A program made the position numbers and the translations under genes. 25,401 bases of DNA from JBKJTP01 sp046590195. Lineage in GTDB: Bacteria; Bacteroidota; Ignavibacteria; Palsa-1295. Of this stretch, positions 1-8,368 are shown piece by piece. Numbering within the stretch: position 1 is the first letter of the stretch; each line of letters starts with the position of its first letter. The stretch spans positions 1 to 25,401 of the forward strand of contig JBKJTP010000194.1 of assembly GCA_046590195.1 (NCBI GenBank). Reading direction: 5' to 3'. The notes beneath the pieces are model-generated. The model saw only the letters and a list, made by a program, of their open reading frames with translations. It was not told where the DNA came from and did not search any database.

Positions 1-1
1 T

Positions 2-817
2 GTGCAGGCGCAGTTCGTGCGTTCGGCCCTTCCCATCGAGCAGAACCAGCTTCTTGGGTCATACAAGTTTTTCGACGAGAGGCTAGCGCAGAGTGAGGAG
101 ATCCCACTCGGACTTGCTTCGGCTGTCGATGCACCAGGAAGAAAGAGCCCCTATCTTGCGGCAGCATTATCGCTGATACTGCCAGGACTCGGTGAGTATT
201 ACGTTGGAGAACAGATCTGGCGCGGTGCGATCTTCACGCTTCTTGAAGCTGGACTATGGTATGGTAACATCTCGTACACGAATCGAGGCGATGACTCCAC
301 TGCTGCATTCCACGCATTTGCCCACGAGAACTGGCGACCAGAGCTTTATGCTGCACACCTAAATGAATTGCTCAAGCAAAGAAAGGTCAATGATATCATC
401 ACCGACCCGAGCAACTTCGATCAGATCCGAAATGCTGAGGACACCCTGAACAGTCTGCAGACAGAGTACTTTACTCATCGGTTGCCAGATTTTGGTGATC
501 AGCAGTACTATGAATTGATCTCAAAGTACAATCAGTTTGCAAGAGGATGGAAAGACGCAGATGGCAACGAGCTCACAAGCTCGCCGCTCTCATTTCGTCA
601 TGCGGTCATGCGGGATAACATGAATCGGCAGTACGAGATCGCACAGACCTTCGTCTGGGGTATCTTTCTCAATCATGTGCTCTCAGCGATCGACGCAGTC
701 CTCCTCACGCACGACCATAACAATGCGCTACGTATCGAGGGTGGCTCGCGTCAGCGAACACTGCCCGATGGCTCTCTCGGTATGGAGATGGAAGCCAGAA
801 TGAGATTGCGCTTCTAA
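2..817 (+). CDS. DUF5683-like membrane protein, 5' end cut by the window
   Basis: The reading frame is open from the first bases to a TAA at 815-817, so the true start is probably upstream. The GTG at position 2 is only the first possible start codon. The recognisable part is about residues 50-95: a hydrophobic SLILPGLGEYYVG segment followed by a second hydrophobic stretch (GAIFTLLEAGLWYG). This resembles the S-x-x-LPG-x-G-x-x-Y-x-G signature of DUF5683/P13-like membrane proteins of Bacteroidota and Chlorobiota, whose role is not established. A soluble, charged central region follows, then a third hydrophobic stretch near residues 217-236 (FVWGIFLNHVLSAIDAVLLT). The stop lies 4 bases from the stop of convergent ispE. 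No function is assigned. Confidence is high for coding and moderate for the family. Confidence 0.75.
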   Translation: MQAQFVRSALPIEQNQLLGSYKFFDERLAQSEEIPLGLASAVDAPGRKSPYLAAALSLILPGLGEYYVGEQIWRGAIFTLLEAGLWYGNISYTNRGDDSTAAFHAFAHENWRPELYAAHLNELLKQRKVNDIITDPSNFDQIRNAEDTLNSLQTEYFTHRLPDFGDQQYYELISKYNQFARGWKDADGNELTSSPLSFRHAVMRDNMNRQYEIAQTFVWGIFLNHVLSAIDAVLLTHDHNNALRIEGGSRQRTLPDGSLGMEMEARMRLRF

Positions 818-821
818 CAAC

Positions 822-1673
822 TCAGCCAAGCGTCGAGGCCCAACACGGCAGCTCCTGCAACGAGAACGCCTTTGCTGCATTCTCTGCATGAAGCTTGCTA
901 TCGAACAATCCGTAGATCGCCGAGCCGCTGCCACTCATGGATGCGAAGAATGCACCTTGTTCTTGCATTGTCGATTTGATCTTAGCCAGTTGTGGATTGT
1001 CCTCGATGATCACTTGCTCAAAATCATTCGCGATCATGTCCCAGCGATGCGTGCTGATAGCGTCGTGGATGTCTGTGCCAACCTTCTTAGCAACTTTCAA
1101 GCGTGAATAGGCCTGTGCGGTTGGGACCGAGATAGCCTCGGGTTTTACGATCAAAAGTCCGTACTTGTGCTTTATCTCGAATTCCTCTAGTCGCTCACCA
1201 ATGCCCCCGGCGATCGCGGCAAGGTAGCCCGAGACAAAGAACGGAACGTCTGCACCAACCCAACTTGCGATCTCCATGAGTTCGGGCAAAGGTAGAATCT
1301 GACCAAAATGATCGTTGCAAATATGGATCGCCTGCGCTGCATCGCTGGACCCACCCCCAAGCCCTGCGCCTGTGGGGATCTGTTTCTTCAGGTGAAGGTG
1401 GAGCGCTGGCACTTCGGATATTCCTGCAGCTGCGCCGAATGCGTTTACGGCTTTCATGATCAGATTCGATCCATCGGTAGCGAGTTGACGGTCGCTGCAA
1501 GTGAGTGTGAACTCTGAGGCGGCGCTCACCTCGATGACATCGCTCGGTGCTCCGACTTTGGCAAAGATGGTGTTCAGTTCGTGATAGCCATCCGGGCGCT
1601 TAAATAGTACTTCCAGTCCAATATTGATTTTGGCTGGGCACGTGTAGGATGTTTTCAGAGAGGGCGAACTCAT
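822..1673 (-). CDS. ispE: 4-diphosphocytidyl-2-C-methyl-D-erythritol kinase (IspE)
   Basis: This enzyme phosphorylates the 2-hydroxyl of CDP-methylerythritol with ATP, the fourth step of the MEP isoprenoid pathway in the cytosol. The sequence shows the GHMP-kinase fold in order: the substrate-side motif CPAKINIGLEV followed by RPDGYHEL near the N-terminus, the glycine-rich ATP loop PTGAGLGGGSSDAAQ, and a C-terminal SGSGSAIYGLF motif. The frame is open further upstream to 1769, but the ATG at 1673-1671 is preferred. It gives 283 residues, normal for IspE, and begins just before the conserved CPAKINIGL, whereas the extension is polar and lacks family motifs. The gene is divergent from lat (107 bases between starts) and convergent with the DUF5683-like gene. 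Its presence implies the MEP rather than the mevalonate route. Confidence 0.95.
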   Translation of the reverse strand: MSSPSLKTSYTCPAKINIGLEVLFKRPDGYHELNTIFAKVGAPSDVIEVSAASEFTLTCSDRQLATDGSNLIMKAVNAFGAAAGISEVPALHLHLKKQIPTGAGLGGGSSDAAQAIHICNDHFGQILPLPELMEIASWVGADVPFFVSGYLAAIAGGIGERLEEFEIKHKYGLLIVKPEAISVPTAQAYSRLKVAKKVGTDIHDAISTHRWDMIANDFEQVIIEDNPQLAKIKSTMQEQGAFFASMSGSGSAIYGLFDSKLHAENAAKAFSLQELPCWASTLG

Positions 1674-1780
1674 AGTGTGTGAGGGTATCGAGGTGAAAGG
1701 TTTTGCGGAAAACGAATTATCAGGGGTTCTTTGTTCTACTGCCCTGGACTTAGATCTGTCCTCTCTCAAGCAACTTGCCT

Positions 1781-3205
1781 ATGTCAGACACCACTCAAAA
1801 GAAGCAATCCTCCCCTGAACTCACGAAGAATGGGGCTGACAATGGGCAGCACAAAGTCTCCGGTAAAGCCGCTGTGCGCGTTTCGCCCGACAAGGTGCAT
1901 GAGGCGCTCGGCAAGCATATGCTGGTCGATGGTTTTAACATCATTTTCGACCTCATAGAGTCGAAGGGCTCCTGGCTCGTCGATTCTCGCACGGGAAAGA
2001 AGTACCTCGATTTCTTTACTTTCTTCGCCTCAAGCCCGATCGGCCTAAACCATCCGAAGATGTTTGATCCGGACTTCACCGAGAAGCTCCTACGCACGGC
2101 GATCAATAAGCCATCAAGCTCGGATGCCTACACGGTCGAGATGGCTGAATTCGTTGAGACTTTCTCACGTGTTGCGATCCCTGACTATCTCCCCTATCTG
2201 TTCCTCATTGAAGGTGGTGCTCTGGGAGTTGAGAATGCACTGAAGACAGCATTCGACTGGAAAGTCCGCAAGAATTTTGAGAAGGGTTACACCGAGGAGA
2301 AGGGTCACCTCGTGATGCATTTCAAGTATGCGTTCCATGGGCGAACGGGATACACGATGTCGCTGACGAACACCGACCCAAACAAGACGCTCTACTTCCC
2401 GAAGTTCAAGAACTGGCCACGCATCGATACGCCATACTTGCACTATCCGCTCAACGAGACGAATCTCGAGCGTGCAAAGAAGGATGAGGCAAAGGCCGTA
2501 GCAGAAATGAAAGCAGCATTCGCTGCAAACAAGGATGACATTGCAGCGATCATCATCGAGCCGATCCAGGCCGAGGGTGGCGATCATCACTTCAGCCAAA
2601 CATTTTTCGAGTCCCTCCGTCAACTCGCCGACGAAAACGACGCACTTCTCATTTTCGATGAAGTGCAGACTGGCATCGGACTAACAGGCAAGATGTGGGC
2701 GCACCAGCATTTCGTCAATCCTGACATGATCAGCTTCGGAAAGAAGACGCAGGTTTGCGGCTTTCTGTCATCGAAGCGCGTCGATGAGATCCAGCACAAC
2801 GTCTTCCATAAGTCGAGTAGACTAAACTCCACGTGGGGAGGCAACTTGGTTGACATGGTACGCTTCGAGCGCTATCTCCAGATCATAGAGGAAGATCAGC
2901 TTGTGGAGAATTCTCGCGAGATGGGTGAGTATCTCCTGAGCCAGCTTCAGCAGCTAGAGCAAGAATTCCCCGAGATGGTATACGGCGCCCGAGGACGCGG
3001 ACTGATGTGCGCGTTTAGCCTGTGCGAAGCGCAGATGCGCGATCTGCTCAAGCAGAAGTGCATGGATGCTGGACTGATCCTGATCGGATGCGGCGATCGT
3101 TCGATCCGCTTCCGTCCGGCGCTCAATATCACAAAGGACGAACTTGATATGGGGCTTAAGATCATCCGCAATGTCGTCAAGGAGCTTTCTGTTCGTGTTT
3201 ACTAA
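1781..3205 (+). CDS. lat: L-lysine 6-transaminase (PLP-dependent, class III aminotransferase)
   Basis: By family knowledge this enzyme moves the epsilon-amino group of lysine to 2-oxoglutarate. It yields glutamate and 2-aminoadipate 6-semialdehyde, which cyclises to piperideine-6-carboxylate. The protein is a class III aminotransferase of 474 residues. Visible motifs are the PLP-binding FDEVQTG (Asp293) and SFGKKTQVCG, with the Schiff-base lysine at Lys321 or Lys322. The FGKKTQVCG form is distinctive for lysine 6-transaminases and differs from ornithine and GABA transaminases. The frame extends to a TTG at 1775, but the ATG at 1781 is the better start. The N-terminal 25 or so residues are polar and low in complexity. 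It is the first gene of a tight operon with a membrane protein, TDO and KynU. No dehydrogenase for the semialdehyde is in the window. Confidence 0.92.
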   Translation: MSDTTQKKQSSPELTKNGADNGQHKVSGKAAVRVSPDKVHEALGKHMLVDGFNIIFDLIESKGSWLVDSRTGKKYLDFFTFFASSPIGLNHPKMFDPDFTEKLLRTAINKPSSSDAYTVEMAEFVETFSRVAIPDYLPYLFLIEGGALGVENALKTAFDWKVRKNFEKGYTEEKGHLVMHFKYAFHGRTGYTMSLTNTDPNKTLYFPKFKNWPRIDTPYLHYPLNETNLERAKKDEAKAVAEMKAAFAANKDDIAAIIIEPIQAEGGDHHFSQTFFESLRQLADENDALLIFDEVQTGIGLTGKMWAHQHFVNPDMISFGKKTQVCGFLSSKRVDEIQHNVFHKSSRLNSTWGGNLVDMVRFERYLQIIEEDQLVENSREMGEYLLSQLQQLEQEFPEMVYGARGRGLMCAFSLCEAQMRDLLKQKCMDAGLILIGCGDRSIRFRPALNITKDELDMGLKIIRNVVKELSVRVY

Positions 3206-3223
3206 GAAGAGGATCGTTACGGA

Positions 3224-3697
3224 GTGAAGCAGGAGGTGCTATTCTTCGAGCGGCAGTTCATGATGACGTGGGTGCTTGTCGTCGTACTGCTAGGTGGACT
3301 TGGTATTCCGCTGCTGATGTTCTTTGTCAAAGGAGTACCGCCGATCGTCTTGTTTATGGTGTTCGTGTTCATCATCATCTTGCTGTTGTTCGCATCAATG
3401 CAAACAACGGTGACCAGAGAGAAGCTACTCGTGTCCTTTGGCTTGCTGCCGTTGATCAAATTCAGCTACAAGCTAGGGGATGTTCTCAGCCAACATGTAA
3501 GAACCTATCAGCCTGTCGGCGAATATGGTGGCTGGGGTATCAAAGGGTCGAAGCAGAATCGTGCGCTAAATATGCGCGGCAGCGAGGGTGTGCAACTAGA
3601 GATGCGAGATAAGCAAGGATCACTTTGGAAGCTAATGATCGGCTCCCAATTACCGGAGCAGTTGGAGCTGGCGATCCGCAATGCGAAAGCACAATAA
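3224..3697 (+). CDS. small two-helix membrane protein, DUF6141-like
   Basis: A 157-residue protein starts at GTG 3224, 18 bases after lat, with AAGAGGA upstream as a possible ribosome site. Two strong membrane helices occupy about residues 14-34 and 39-58. A soluble domain follows, carrying a YQPVGEYGGWGIKG segment and later GVQLEM and LMIGSQLPEQLELAI. This YGGWGI, GVQL and IGSQ-PE-L pattern recurs in a family of small bacterial membrane proteins with a PH-like cytoplasmic domain. DUF6141 is my best recollection of the name, and its function is unknown. It is embedded between lat and TDO with only 2 bases to the next start, so it is surely co-transcribed. Whether it takes part in amino-acid uptake or is a passenger cannot be told from sequence. 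Confidence 0.8.
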   Translation: MKQEVLFFERQFMMTWVLVVVLLGGLGIPLLMFFVKGVPPIVLFMVFVFIIILLLFASMQTTVTREKLLVSFGLLPLIKFSYKLGDVLSQHVRTYQPVGEYGGWGIKGSKQNRALNMRGSEGVQLEMRDKQGSLWKLMIGSQLPEQLELAIRNAKAQ

Positions 3698-3699
3698 GA

Positions 3700-4692
3700 A
3701 TGCAAGAAGCAAAAGAAGAAGTGGCAAATAGAGAGTTAACAGCCGAAGAGCAGCAAGTGCTTGGCAAGATCATTGAGCGCTTTGGCATTAGAAGCATCGA
3801 TGAGCTTTCCTCTCTCGTTGTTAAGAAAGAGATCACCTACGATGATTACATCGAGACGGATACGCTTCTCTCGCTGCAGTCCACGCTTACAGATTTCCAC
3901 GATGAGCTGATATTCAAGGTCTATCACCAGCAGACGGAGCTCTGGTTTAGATTATCACTCCATGAAATGCAGCGCGCGATACGATCGCTCATTGCAGAAC
4001 AGCCCGATCTGGATACTGCGGGCGATGCCGTAGGCCGCATCAATCGGTACTTCGGCATCGTCTCAACAAGCTTCAGTGTGATGCTCGATGGATTGTCGAG
4101 TGATGACTTTCTCGAATTCCGTAAGGCATTCGGTACATCCAGCGGATTCCAGTCATCGCAGTTTAGAGCGATCGAGATCCTTGCAGGACTTGAGCGCGAT
4201 GCACGCAAGACATCAGGCGGCCGCGAGTCGCGTCCGGCAGCAGAGCTAGCAGATGTGCACAAGAACGCCGCAGATCAAGCGACATTCTATTGGGAGCGCG
4301 CCGCGCGTCACATGACGACCGACGAGCCGACGCTTACGCTCACCCTCTTCAAGGAGAAGCACCTTAAGCATCTCAACGAACTCTATCGCAATCGCCAGCC
4401 GTATTCACTTCGTATCGCATTTGATGCTGTACTTCGTGCTAGACTTGGTGATACGTCAGATGTCTATGGCAAGCTGAAGAATGATCCTGAGCTTCTGTCG
4501 CTTGCGGCAAGTCTGCTCGAACTCGATCAGGCGATAGTCGGCTGGAAGCAGCATCATCTCCGTGCAGCAGCGAAACATCTTGCACGCGCACCGCGCGGGA
4601 CTGGTGAGACGAACTGGGCAGAGTATCTCTCGAAGTCGATGAACGAGCAGCGATGCTTTCCTGAACTCGCAGCCGCTCTCACGAATAACTAG
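3700..4692 (+). CDS. kynA: tryptophan 2,3-dioxygenase (divergent, heme-dependent)
   Basis: This enzyme opens the indole ring of L-tryptophan with O2 to give N-formylkynurenine. The 330-residue protein shows the family motifs: TYDDY and LLSLQ near residues 46-60, HQQTELWF with the distal His76, LDGLSSDDFLEFRK and then SSGFQSSQFR for substrate and heme contacts, and near the C-terminus WKQHH (predicted heme-ligand His286) followed by PRGTGETNWAEYL. The usual RGTGGS is RGTGET here and the N-terminus carries about 45 extra residues, so it is a divergent member with all key histidines kept. The frame extends to 3625, inside the upstream gene. The ATG at 3700 is chosen because it follows the upstream TAA by 2 bases. 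kynU comes next, which supports the assignment. Confidence 0.92.
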   Translation: MQEAKEEVANRELTAEEQQVLGKIIERFGIRSIDELSSLVVKKEITYDDYIETDTLLSLQSTLTDFHDELIFKVYHQQTELWFRLSLHEMQRAIRSLIAEQPDLDTAGDAVGRINRYFGIVSTSFSVMLDGLSSDDFLEFRKAFGTSSGFQSSQFRAIEILAGLERDARKTSGGRESRPAAELADVHKNAADQATFYWERAARHMTTDEPTLTLTLFKEKHLKHLNELYRNRQPYSLRIAFDAVLRARLGDTSDVYGKLKNDPELLSLAASLLELDQAIVGWKQHHLRAAAKHLARAPRGTGETNWAEYLSKSMNEQRCFPELAAALTNN

Positions 4693-4725
4693 GCTCTAAG
4701 CCTCCTACTGATTCTTTTCAGATCG

Positions 4726-5895
4726 ATGGATCCACTCGCCGCACAATACCGCAAACAGTTTCCTATTCTTGAAACAGCGAACTACATGATCTCGAACTCC
4801 CTCGGTGCAATGCCAAAGGAAGTTGAGAACGAACTCATGGCGTACACAAAGCTATGGCAGACAGAAGGCGTAGAAGCCTGGCACGAGTGGTTTCCATTCG
4901 TCGATGAAGTAAGTGGCTTGCTCGGCAAGATCATTAATGCCGATGCAAGTGATGTGACGCTCATTCACAATCTTACCGTTGCTTCTGGTCTTATCGCCAG
5001 CGCGCTCGACTTCACCGGTAAGCGTAACAAAGTCGTCTTCACCGATCTGCACTTCCCGACGATCAGCTACGTGTGGCACGGTTGGCAGAAGTATGGTGCA
5101 AAAGTGCACCTCGTCAAGTCGGATGATGGTATCTGGGTCGATCCCGCGAAGATATGCGAGGCGATCGACGAAGAGACCATGATCGTACCGATCTCGCATG
5201 TCTATTTCCGCTCCGGTGCGATACAGGATATCAAGACGATCATCGATCACGCGCACAGCAAAGGCGCGATCGTCATGGTCGATAGCTATCAGGCAGCAGG
5301 AGTCGTACCAATCGATGTGAAGGCGCTCAACGTAGATATTCTCTGCACTGGCGTTCTTAAATGGTTGTGCGGCGGACCTGGCGCGGCATTCATGTATGTA
5401 CGCAAGGATTTGCAGCAGAAGCTCGAGCCGGCGATACGGGGATGGTTGTCCGACAAAGCTCCATTTGATTTTATCATGCCCGACGTCACCTGGGATCCAG
5501 GGATGCATCGCTTCCTCACGTCGAGCATTCAGGTGCCGTGCTTGCACACTGCGCGTCCAGCGCTCAAGATGATCGGGGAGATCGGCGTTGACAAGATCCG
5601 AGAGAAGTCTCTACTGATGACCCAGCGTATCATCGATCGCGCAGACGAATATGGCTTCACGGTAAACTCGCCTCGCGAAGCACACAAGCGGGCGGGTGCA
5701 CTAACGATCGATCCCGTAGGGAAGAACTCGACATCGAAGCTCACCACCCAACAGGTGTGCGATGAACTGATCAAGCGACGCTTCACCGTCGATTACCGCC
5801 CACCGTTCGGAATGCGTATAGCGCCGCACTTCTACAACACGATGGATGAGATCGATGCGGTCATGGCTGAGATGAAGAAGCTTGTTCAGCCATAA
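4726..5895 (+). CDS. kynU: kynureninase (PLP-dependent, fold type I)
   Basis: This enzyme cleaves kynurenine to anthranilate and alanine (or 3-hydroxykynurenine to 3-hydroxyanthranilate). The 389-residue protein has the kynureninase landmarks: ISNSLGAMP (residues 22-30), a paired W-x(2)-W near residue 52, TVASGL for phosphate binding (84-89), FRSGAIQD (161-168), the PLP aspartate in VDSYQAAG (Asp186), the Schiff-base lysine in LKWLCGGPGA (Lys212), RGW, and a C-terminal DYRPPFGMRIAPHFYNT arginine motif. It lies 33 bases after TDO in the same operon, so the two probably act consecutively. The intervening formamidase is not encoded here. The next gene is 96 bases away. A generic class V aminotransferase is the alternative, but motifs and context favour kynureninase. 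Confidence 0.9.
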   Translation: MDPLAAQYRKQFPILETANYMISNSLGAMPKEVENELMAYTKLWQTEGVEAWHEWFPFVDEVSGLLGKIINADASDVTLIHNLTVASGLIASALDFTGKRNKVVFTDLHFPTISYVWHGWQKYGAKVHLVKSDDGIWVDPAKICEAIDEETMIVPISHVYFRSGAIQDIKTIIDHAHSKGAIVMVDSYQAAGVVPIDVKALNVDILCTGVLKWLCGGPGAAFMYVRKDLQQKLEPAIRGWLSDKAPFDFIMPDVTWDPGMHRFLTSSIQVPCLHTARPALKMIGEIGVDKIREKSLLMTQRIIDRADEYGFTVNSPREAHKRAGALTIDPVGKNSTSKLTTQQVCDELIKRRFTVDYRPPFGMRIAPHFYNTMDEIDAVMAEMKKLVQP

Positions 5896-5957
5896 AGTGT
5901 AGTTCTGATGTAGAGTAGATCAGGTTGGGACGAACCGGGAATTTTCGACTTAGAGTT

Positions 5958-5981
5958 GGGTTGAACTCAGCGTATCAACCC
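5958..5981 (+). other. short inverted repeat upstream of the small secreted protein
   Basis: GGGTTGA at 5958-5964 is the reverse complement of TCAACCC at 5975-5981, with a 10-base spacer. It lies between kynU (end 5895) and the next start at 5992. No T-tract follows, so it is a weak terminator candidate at best. It could equally be an operator or a 5' UTR hairpin of the downstream gene. Confidence 0.3.
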
Positions 5982-5991
5982 ATTCGTCATT

Positions 5992-6369
5992 ATGAAAAGC
6001 TCTATCTTCCTGGTCCTTACAGGCGGTCTTTCCATGATCAGTGACGTGAACGCGCAGAGTAGCGAGGCTCCTGACGCATTGCACTACACTGACCCGAACA
6101 AACTTCGTGATCAGATTCGCGCGCTTCAGTTGACGAGCGATTCAATTGCAAGTAAGTTGAAGAGTTACAACTTCGACTCGATCAGAGTGAACTCGGACGG
6201 TGGGATCACCGGATACGGTAGTGTCCCTAAAGACATCTTGCTGGACAATCGCTCAGAAGCCGATAGCTACATCATGAACGGCACGCGATACTATATGAGG
6301 AACTCCAAGCCTATGATCGAGCCAAAGCCAGTCTCACCAGGCTCAAACATCTATAAACTAGAGCAATAG
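5992..6369 (+). CDS. small secreted protein of unknown function
   Basis: A 125-residue protein starts at ATG 5992. Residues 1-22 look like a Sec signal peptide, with Lys2, a hydrophobic core IFLVLTGGLSMI, and likely cleavage after DVNAQ. The mature part is hydrophilic with no repeats or cysteines. It includes a short helix-like region (KLRDQIRALQL) and a Ser/Tyr-rich middle (SYNFDSIRVNSDGGITGYG). I do not recognise the family. It ends 13 bases before a strong hairpin and has no partner gene on its strand, so it is probably monocistronic. The signal peptide and absence of a lipobox suggest a periplasmic or exported protein. Confidence 0.65.
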   Translation: MKSSIFLVLTGGLSMISDVNAQSSEAPDALHYTDPNKLRDQIRALQLTSDSIASKLKSYNFDSIRVNSDGGITGYGSVPKDILLDNRSEADSYIMNGTRYYMRNSKPMIEPKPVSPGSNIYKLEQ

Positions 6370-6381
6370 ATCTTTAAAGCA

Positions 6382-6410
6382 AGAAAGGGCAGCCAATGGC
6401 TGCCCTTTCT
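6382..6410. terminator. bidirectional intrinsic terminator
   Basis: A perfect 13-bp stem (AGAAAGGGCAGCC at 6382-6394 and its complement at 6398-6410) with a 3-base AAT loop sits between two convergent genes ending at 6369 and 6428. The plus transcript continues into CTTTCTT, and the minus transcript runs into a T-containing stretch (GCTTTAAAGA). It should stop transcription from both sides. Confidence 0.85.
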
Positions 6411-6427
6411 CTTTCTTCCAACGGTTT

Positions 6428-8248
6428 CTAGTATCCGGCTGCGAGTGGCTTGGCCGAAGGCGTAGCACCTCGGATCTTCCAGTGAGCCATGTTGAAGCCA
6501 GGACGGACAGAATGCCACGTGATATTGTCAAAGCGATTGACCCAGCCGACAGGATTGTCCGGTACCCATAAGAAGGTATTTGCCTGCTCTTCGTAGAACA
6601 CCTTCTGCAATTCCTTCTGCATTGCGATACGCTTCGTGTCATCCATCTCTGAACGGATATCCTCAAGAAGCTTATCTGCTCGAGGGCTCATGTAAGCATC
6701 GTAGTTCGAGCCACGATTCTTCGCCTGCGATGAATGATAAAGCTGCATGTTATCCGACTCGAACGGATCCTGCTGCCAGGAGCCATAACGAGCATCGAAC
6801 TTCTGATCGCGCAAGCGATCGAGGAACACTGCCCACTCGATCGTCTGCACATCCGCAACCATGCCGGCCTTGCGGAAGGACTCCGCAATGATGAGCAGGA
6901 TCTGCTTTCGTGTCTCGTTACCAGAGTTCACAAGGAAGGTGAATCTGAACGGTACCGTGGTGCCATTGATCTTCTTATCGCGCACGCCATCGCCATCATG
7001 ATCTTTCCAGCCCAGTGAATCAAGCATTGCCATTGCTAGTGCTGGATCATACTTGATCTCTGGAAGATCAGCATTGTGTTCCTTCTTCTCATAATGAACC
7101 GGCGTCTGTGTAACGCGAGCAAGACCATGCAATACGGTCTTGATGATCGTTGGGCGATCGATCAAGTGTGCAAGCGCCCAGCGCACCTTCGCATCAGCGA
7201 AAAGCGGGTTCTTCTGATTCCACCCGATCACGGCGAATGCAGGGAGCGAGATGCTCGACTTCGCAATGCCCTTGATCTTGGTGGTATCAAGCTGAATGAA
7301 GTTGGACGGCGGAATAAAGCCCATGAGATCGATATTTCTTGACTTCAGCGCGGTCATGCTAGCATTCCAATCGCTGATCACTTTGTAGATCAGGTTATCA
7401 GGATGCGCTTCACCGATCTCGCCCCAATGATTGACATAGCTCGGATTCCGTTTCAAGCGAAGGTTGTCATTCGTTGTCCACGACTCGAGCATGTAGGGAC
7501 CAGTGCCTTGAATGTACTTCGGATCGCGTGTCAGTTCTGGCTTCACAAACCACTCTGCAAACTGGGCCATAGCTGGATTCGCCCTTGTGTTCGCGAGCTT
7601 TGCGCTGTCAAGTTCTTCAGCGTTGCCCTTCTCGACGATCGCACCGATGTCATCCCATGAGTACTTATCGGTCAAGCCCTGTGGATCGTAGAGATGCTTC
7701 GGAATGATGTAAAGCACATCGCCGAACGCAGCTTGCTTGACGAGGAAGTACGGCTTCCACAATGTGAAGCGCACTTTGTACGGATCCCCATCGATGAGCT
7801 CTGCGCTGTGAATATTATCGACATAAACACGCTTTTGAGCGGACTCGATATTGAACGGGTTCTTCAATGCCTTTAAGCTGAAGATCACATCGTGGCCGGT
7901 TAGTGGTGTGCCATCTGCAAACTTCACATCCTTGCGGATCGAGAAATCGAACTGCATGTGATCTGCCGATTCGATCGGCAATGATTCTGCTAGCCATGGA
8001 ATGCTGTATTCCATCGTTGCCGGATCAATGCGGAGCAAACGCTCGAAGATCATCTCTTCGATGTAGGTTTCGTTTGCGCCAGTCGTGTTGAATGGGTTCA
8101 ATCCCTGCATGTCGGATAGGACATGCTCGACGACGCGGTTGGTCGTCGAAAGCTGCTCATCGCCGCCACGTTTGCATCCGGCCGACGTGAGCTGAAGCAG
8201 GAGTAGCGCGCACAGTATTCCAAAACTTCTCGTTATGTTTGATCTCAT
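6428..8248 (-). CDS. ABC-transporter family 5 solute-binding lipoprotein (peptide/oligopeptide type)
   Basis: A 606-residue protein of the SBP_bac_5 (DppA/OppA-like) family captures peptides, nickel or other small solutes for an ABC importer. The N-terminus has a lipoprotein signal: a hydrophobic run to residue 20 and TSAGC with Cys25 as the acylation site. Family features follow in order: SDMQGLNPFNTT, FERLLRID, the FSIRKDVKFADGTPLTGHDV segment typical of the family, GTGPYMLESW, and LAHLIDRPTI. Near residue 410 a GWKDHDGDGVRD stretch resembles a calcium-binding loop often seen in these proteins. No permease or ATPase gene is next to it, so it is an orphan binding protein whose partner lies elsewhere. 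It is divergent from the YCII gene. The substrate cannot be told from sequence. Confidence 0.88.
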   Translation of the reverse strand: MRSNITRSFGILCALLLLQLTSAGCKRGGDEQLSTTNRVVEHVLSDMQGLNPFNTTGANETYIEEMIFERLLRIDPATMEYSIPWLAESLPIESADHMQFDFSIRKDVKFADGTPLTGHDVIFSLKALKNPFNIESAQKRVYVDNIHSAELIDGDPYKVRFTLWKPYFLVKQAAFGDVLYIIPKHLYDPQGLTDKYSWDDIGAIVEKGNAEELDSAKLANTRANPAMAQFAEWFVKPELTRDPKYIQGTGPYMLESWTTNDNLRLKRNPSYVNHWGEIGEAHPDNLIYKVISDWNASMTALKSRNIDLMGFIPPSNFIQLDTTKIKGIAKSSISLPAFAVIGWNQKNPLFADAKVRWALAHLIDRPTIIKTVLHGLARVTQTPVHYEKKEHNADLPEIKYDPALAMAMLDSLGWKDHDGDGVRDKKINGTTVPFRFTFLVNSGNETRKQILLIIAESFRKAGMVADVQTIEWAVFLDRLRDQKFDARYGSWQQDPFESDNMQLYHSSQAKNRGSNYDAYMSPRADKLLEDIRSEMDDTKRIAMQKELQKVFYEEQANTFLWVPDNPVGWVNRFDNITWHSVRPGFNMAHWKIRGATPSAKPLAAGY

Positions 8249-8359
8249 GATGCGATTTAGATCAGTGAGTGAGAGTGGCTGCGAGAGTGTGCATGCCGCT
8301 CGGGCGAAGAATTACCGGAACATCCGATCTCATCCAGACTCGGATACTGAAAGGCAACA

Positions 8360-8367
8360 CAAAGATA
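8360..8367 (-). promoter_or_regulatory. possible Bacteroidota-type -7 element for the solute-binding protein
   Basis: TATCTTTG on the minus strand fits the TAnnTTTG consensus of the Bacteroidota primary sigma factor. It would give a 5' UTR of about 105 bases for the solute-binding lipoprotein. No TTG lies at the expected -33 distance. The element ends two bases before the start codon of the divergent YCII gene. It is one of three such matches in the window. Confidence 0.3.
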
Positions 8368-8368
8368 A

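Noticed and set aside
3625..3699. Upstream start for the tryptophan dioxygenase at 3625
   Set aside because: It would overlap 73 bases of the preceding gene in another frame. ATG 3700 directly follows that gene's stop.
4852..5547. 231-codon minus-strand ORF opposite kynU
   Set aside because: It lies wholly within the strongly supported kynureninase gene and shows no family motifs, so it is an antisense shadow.
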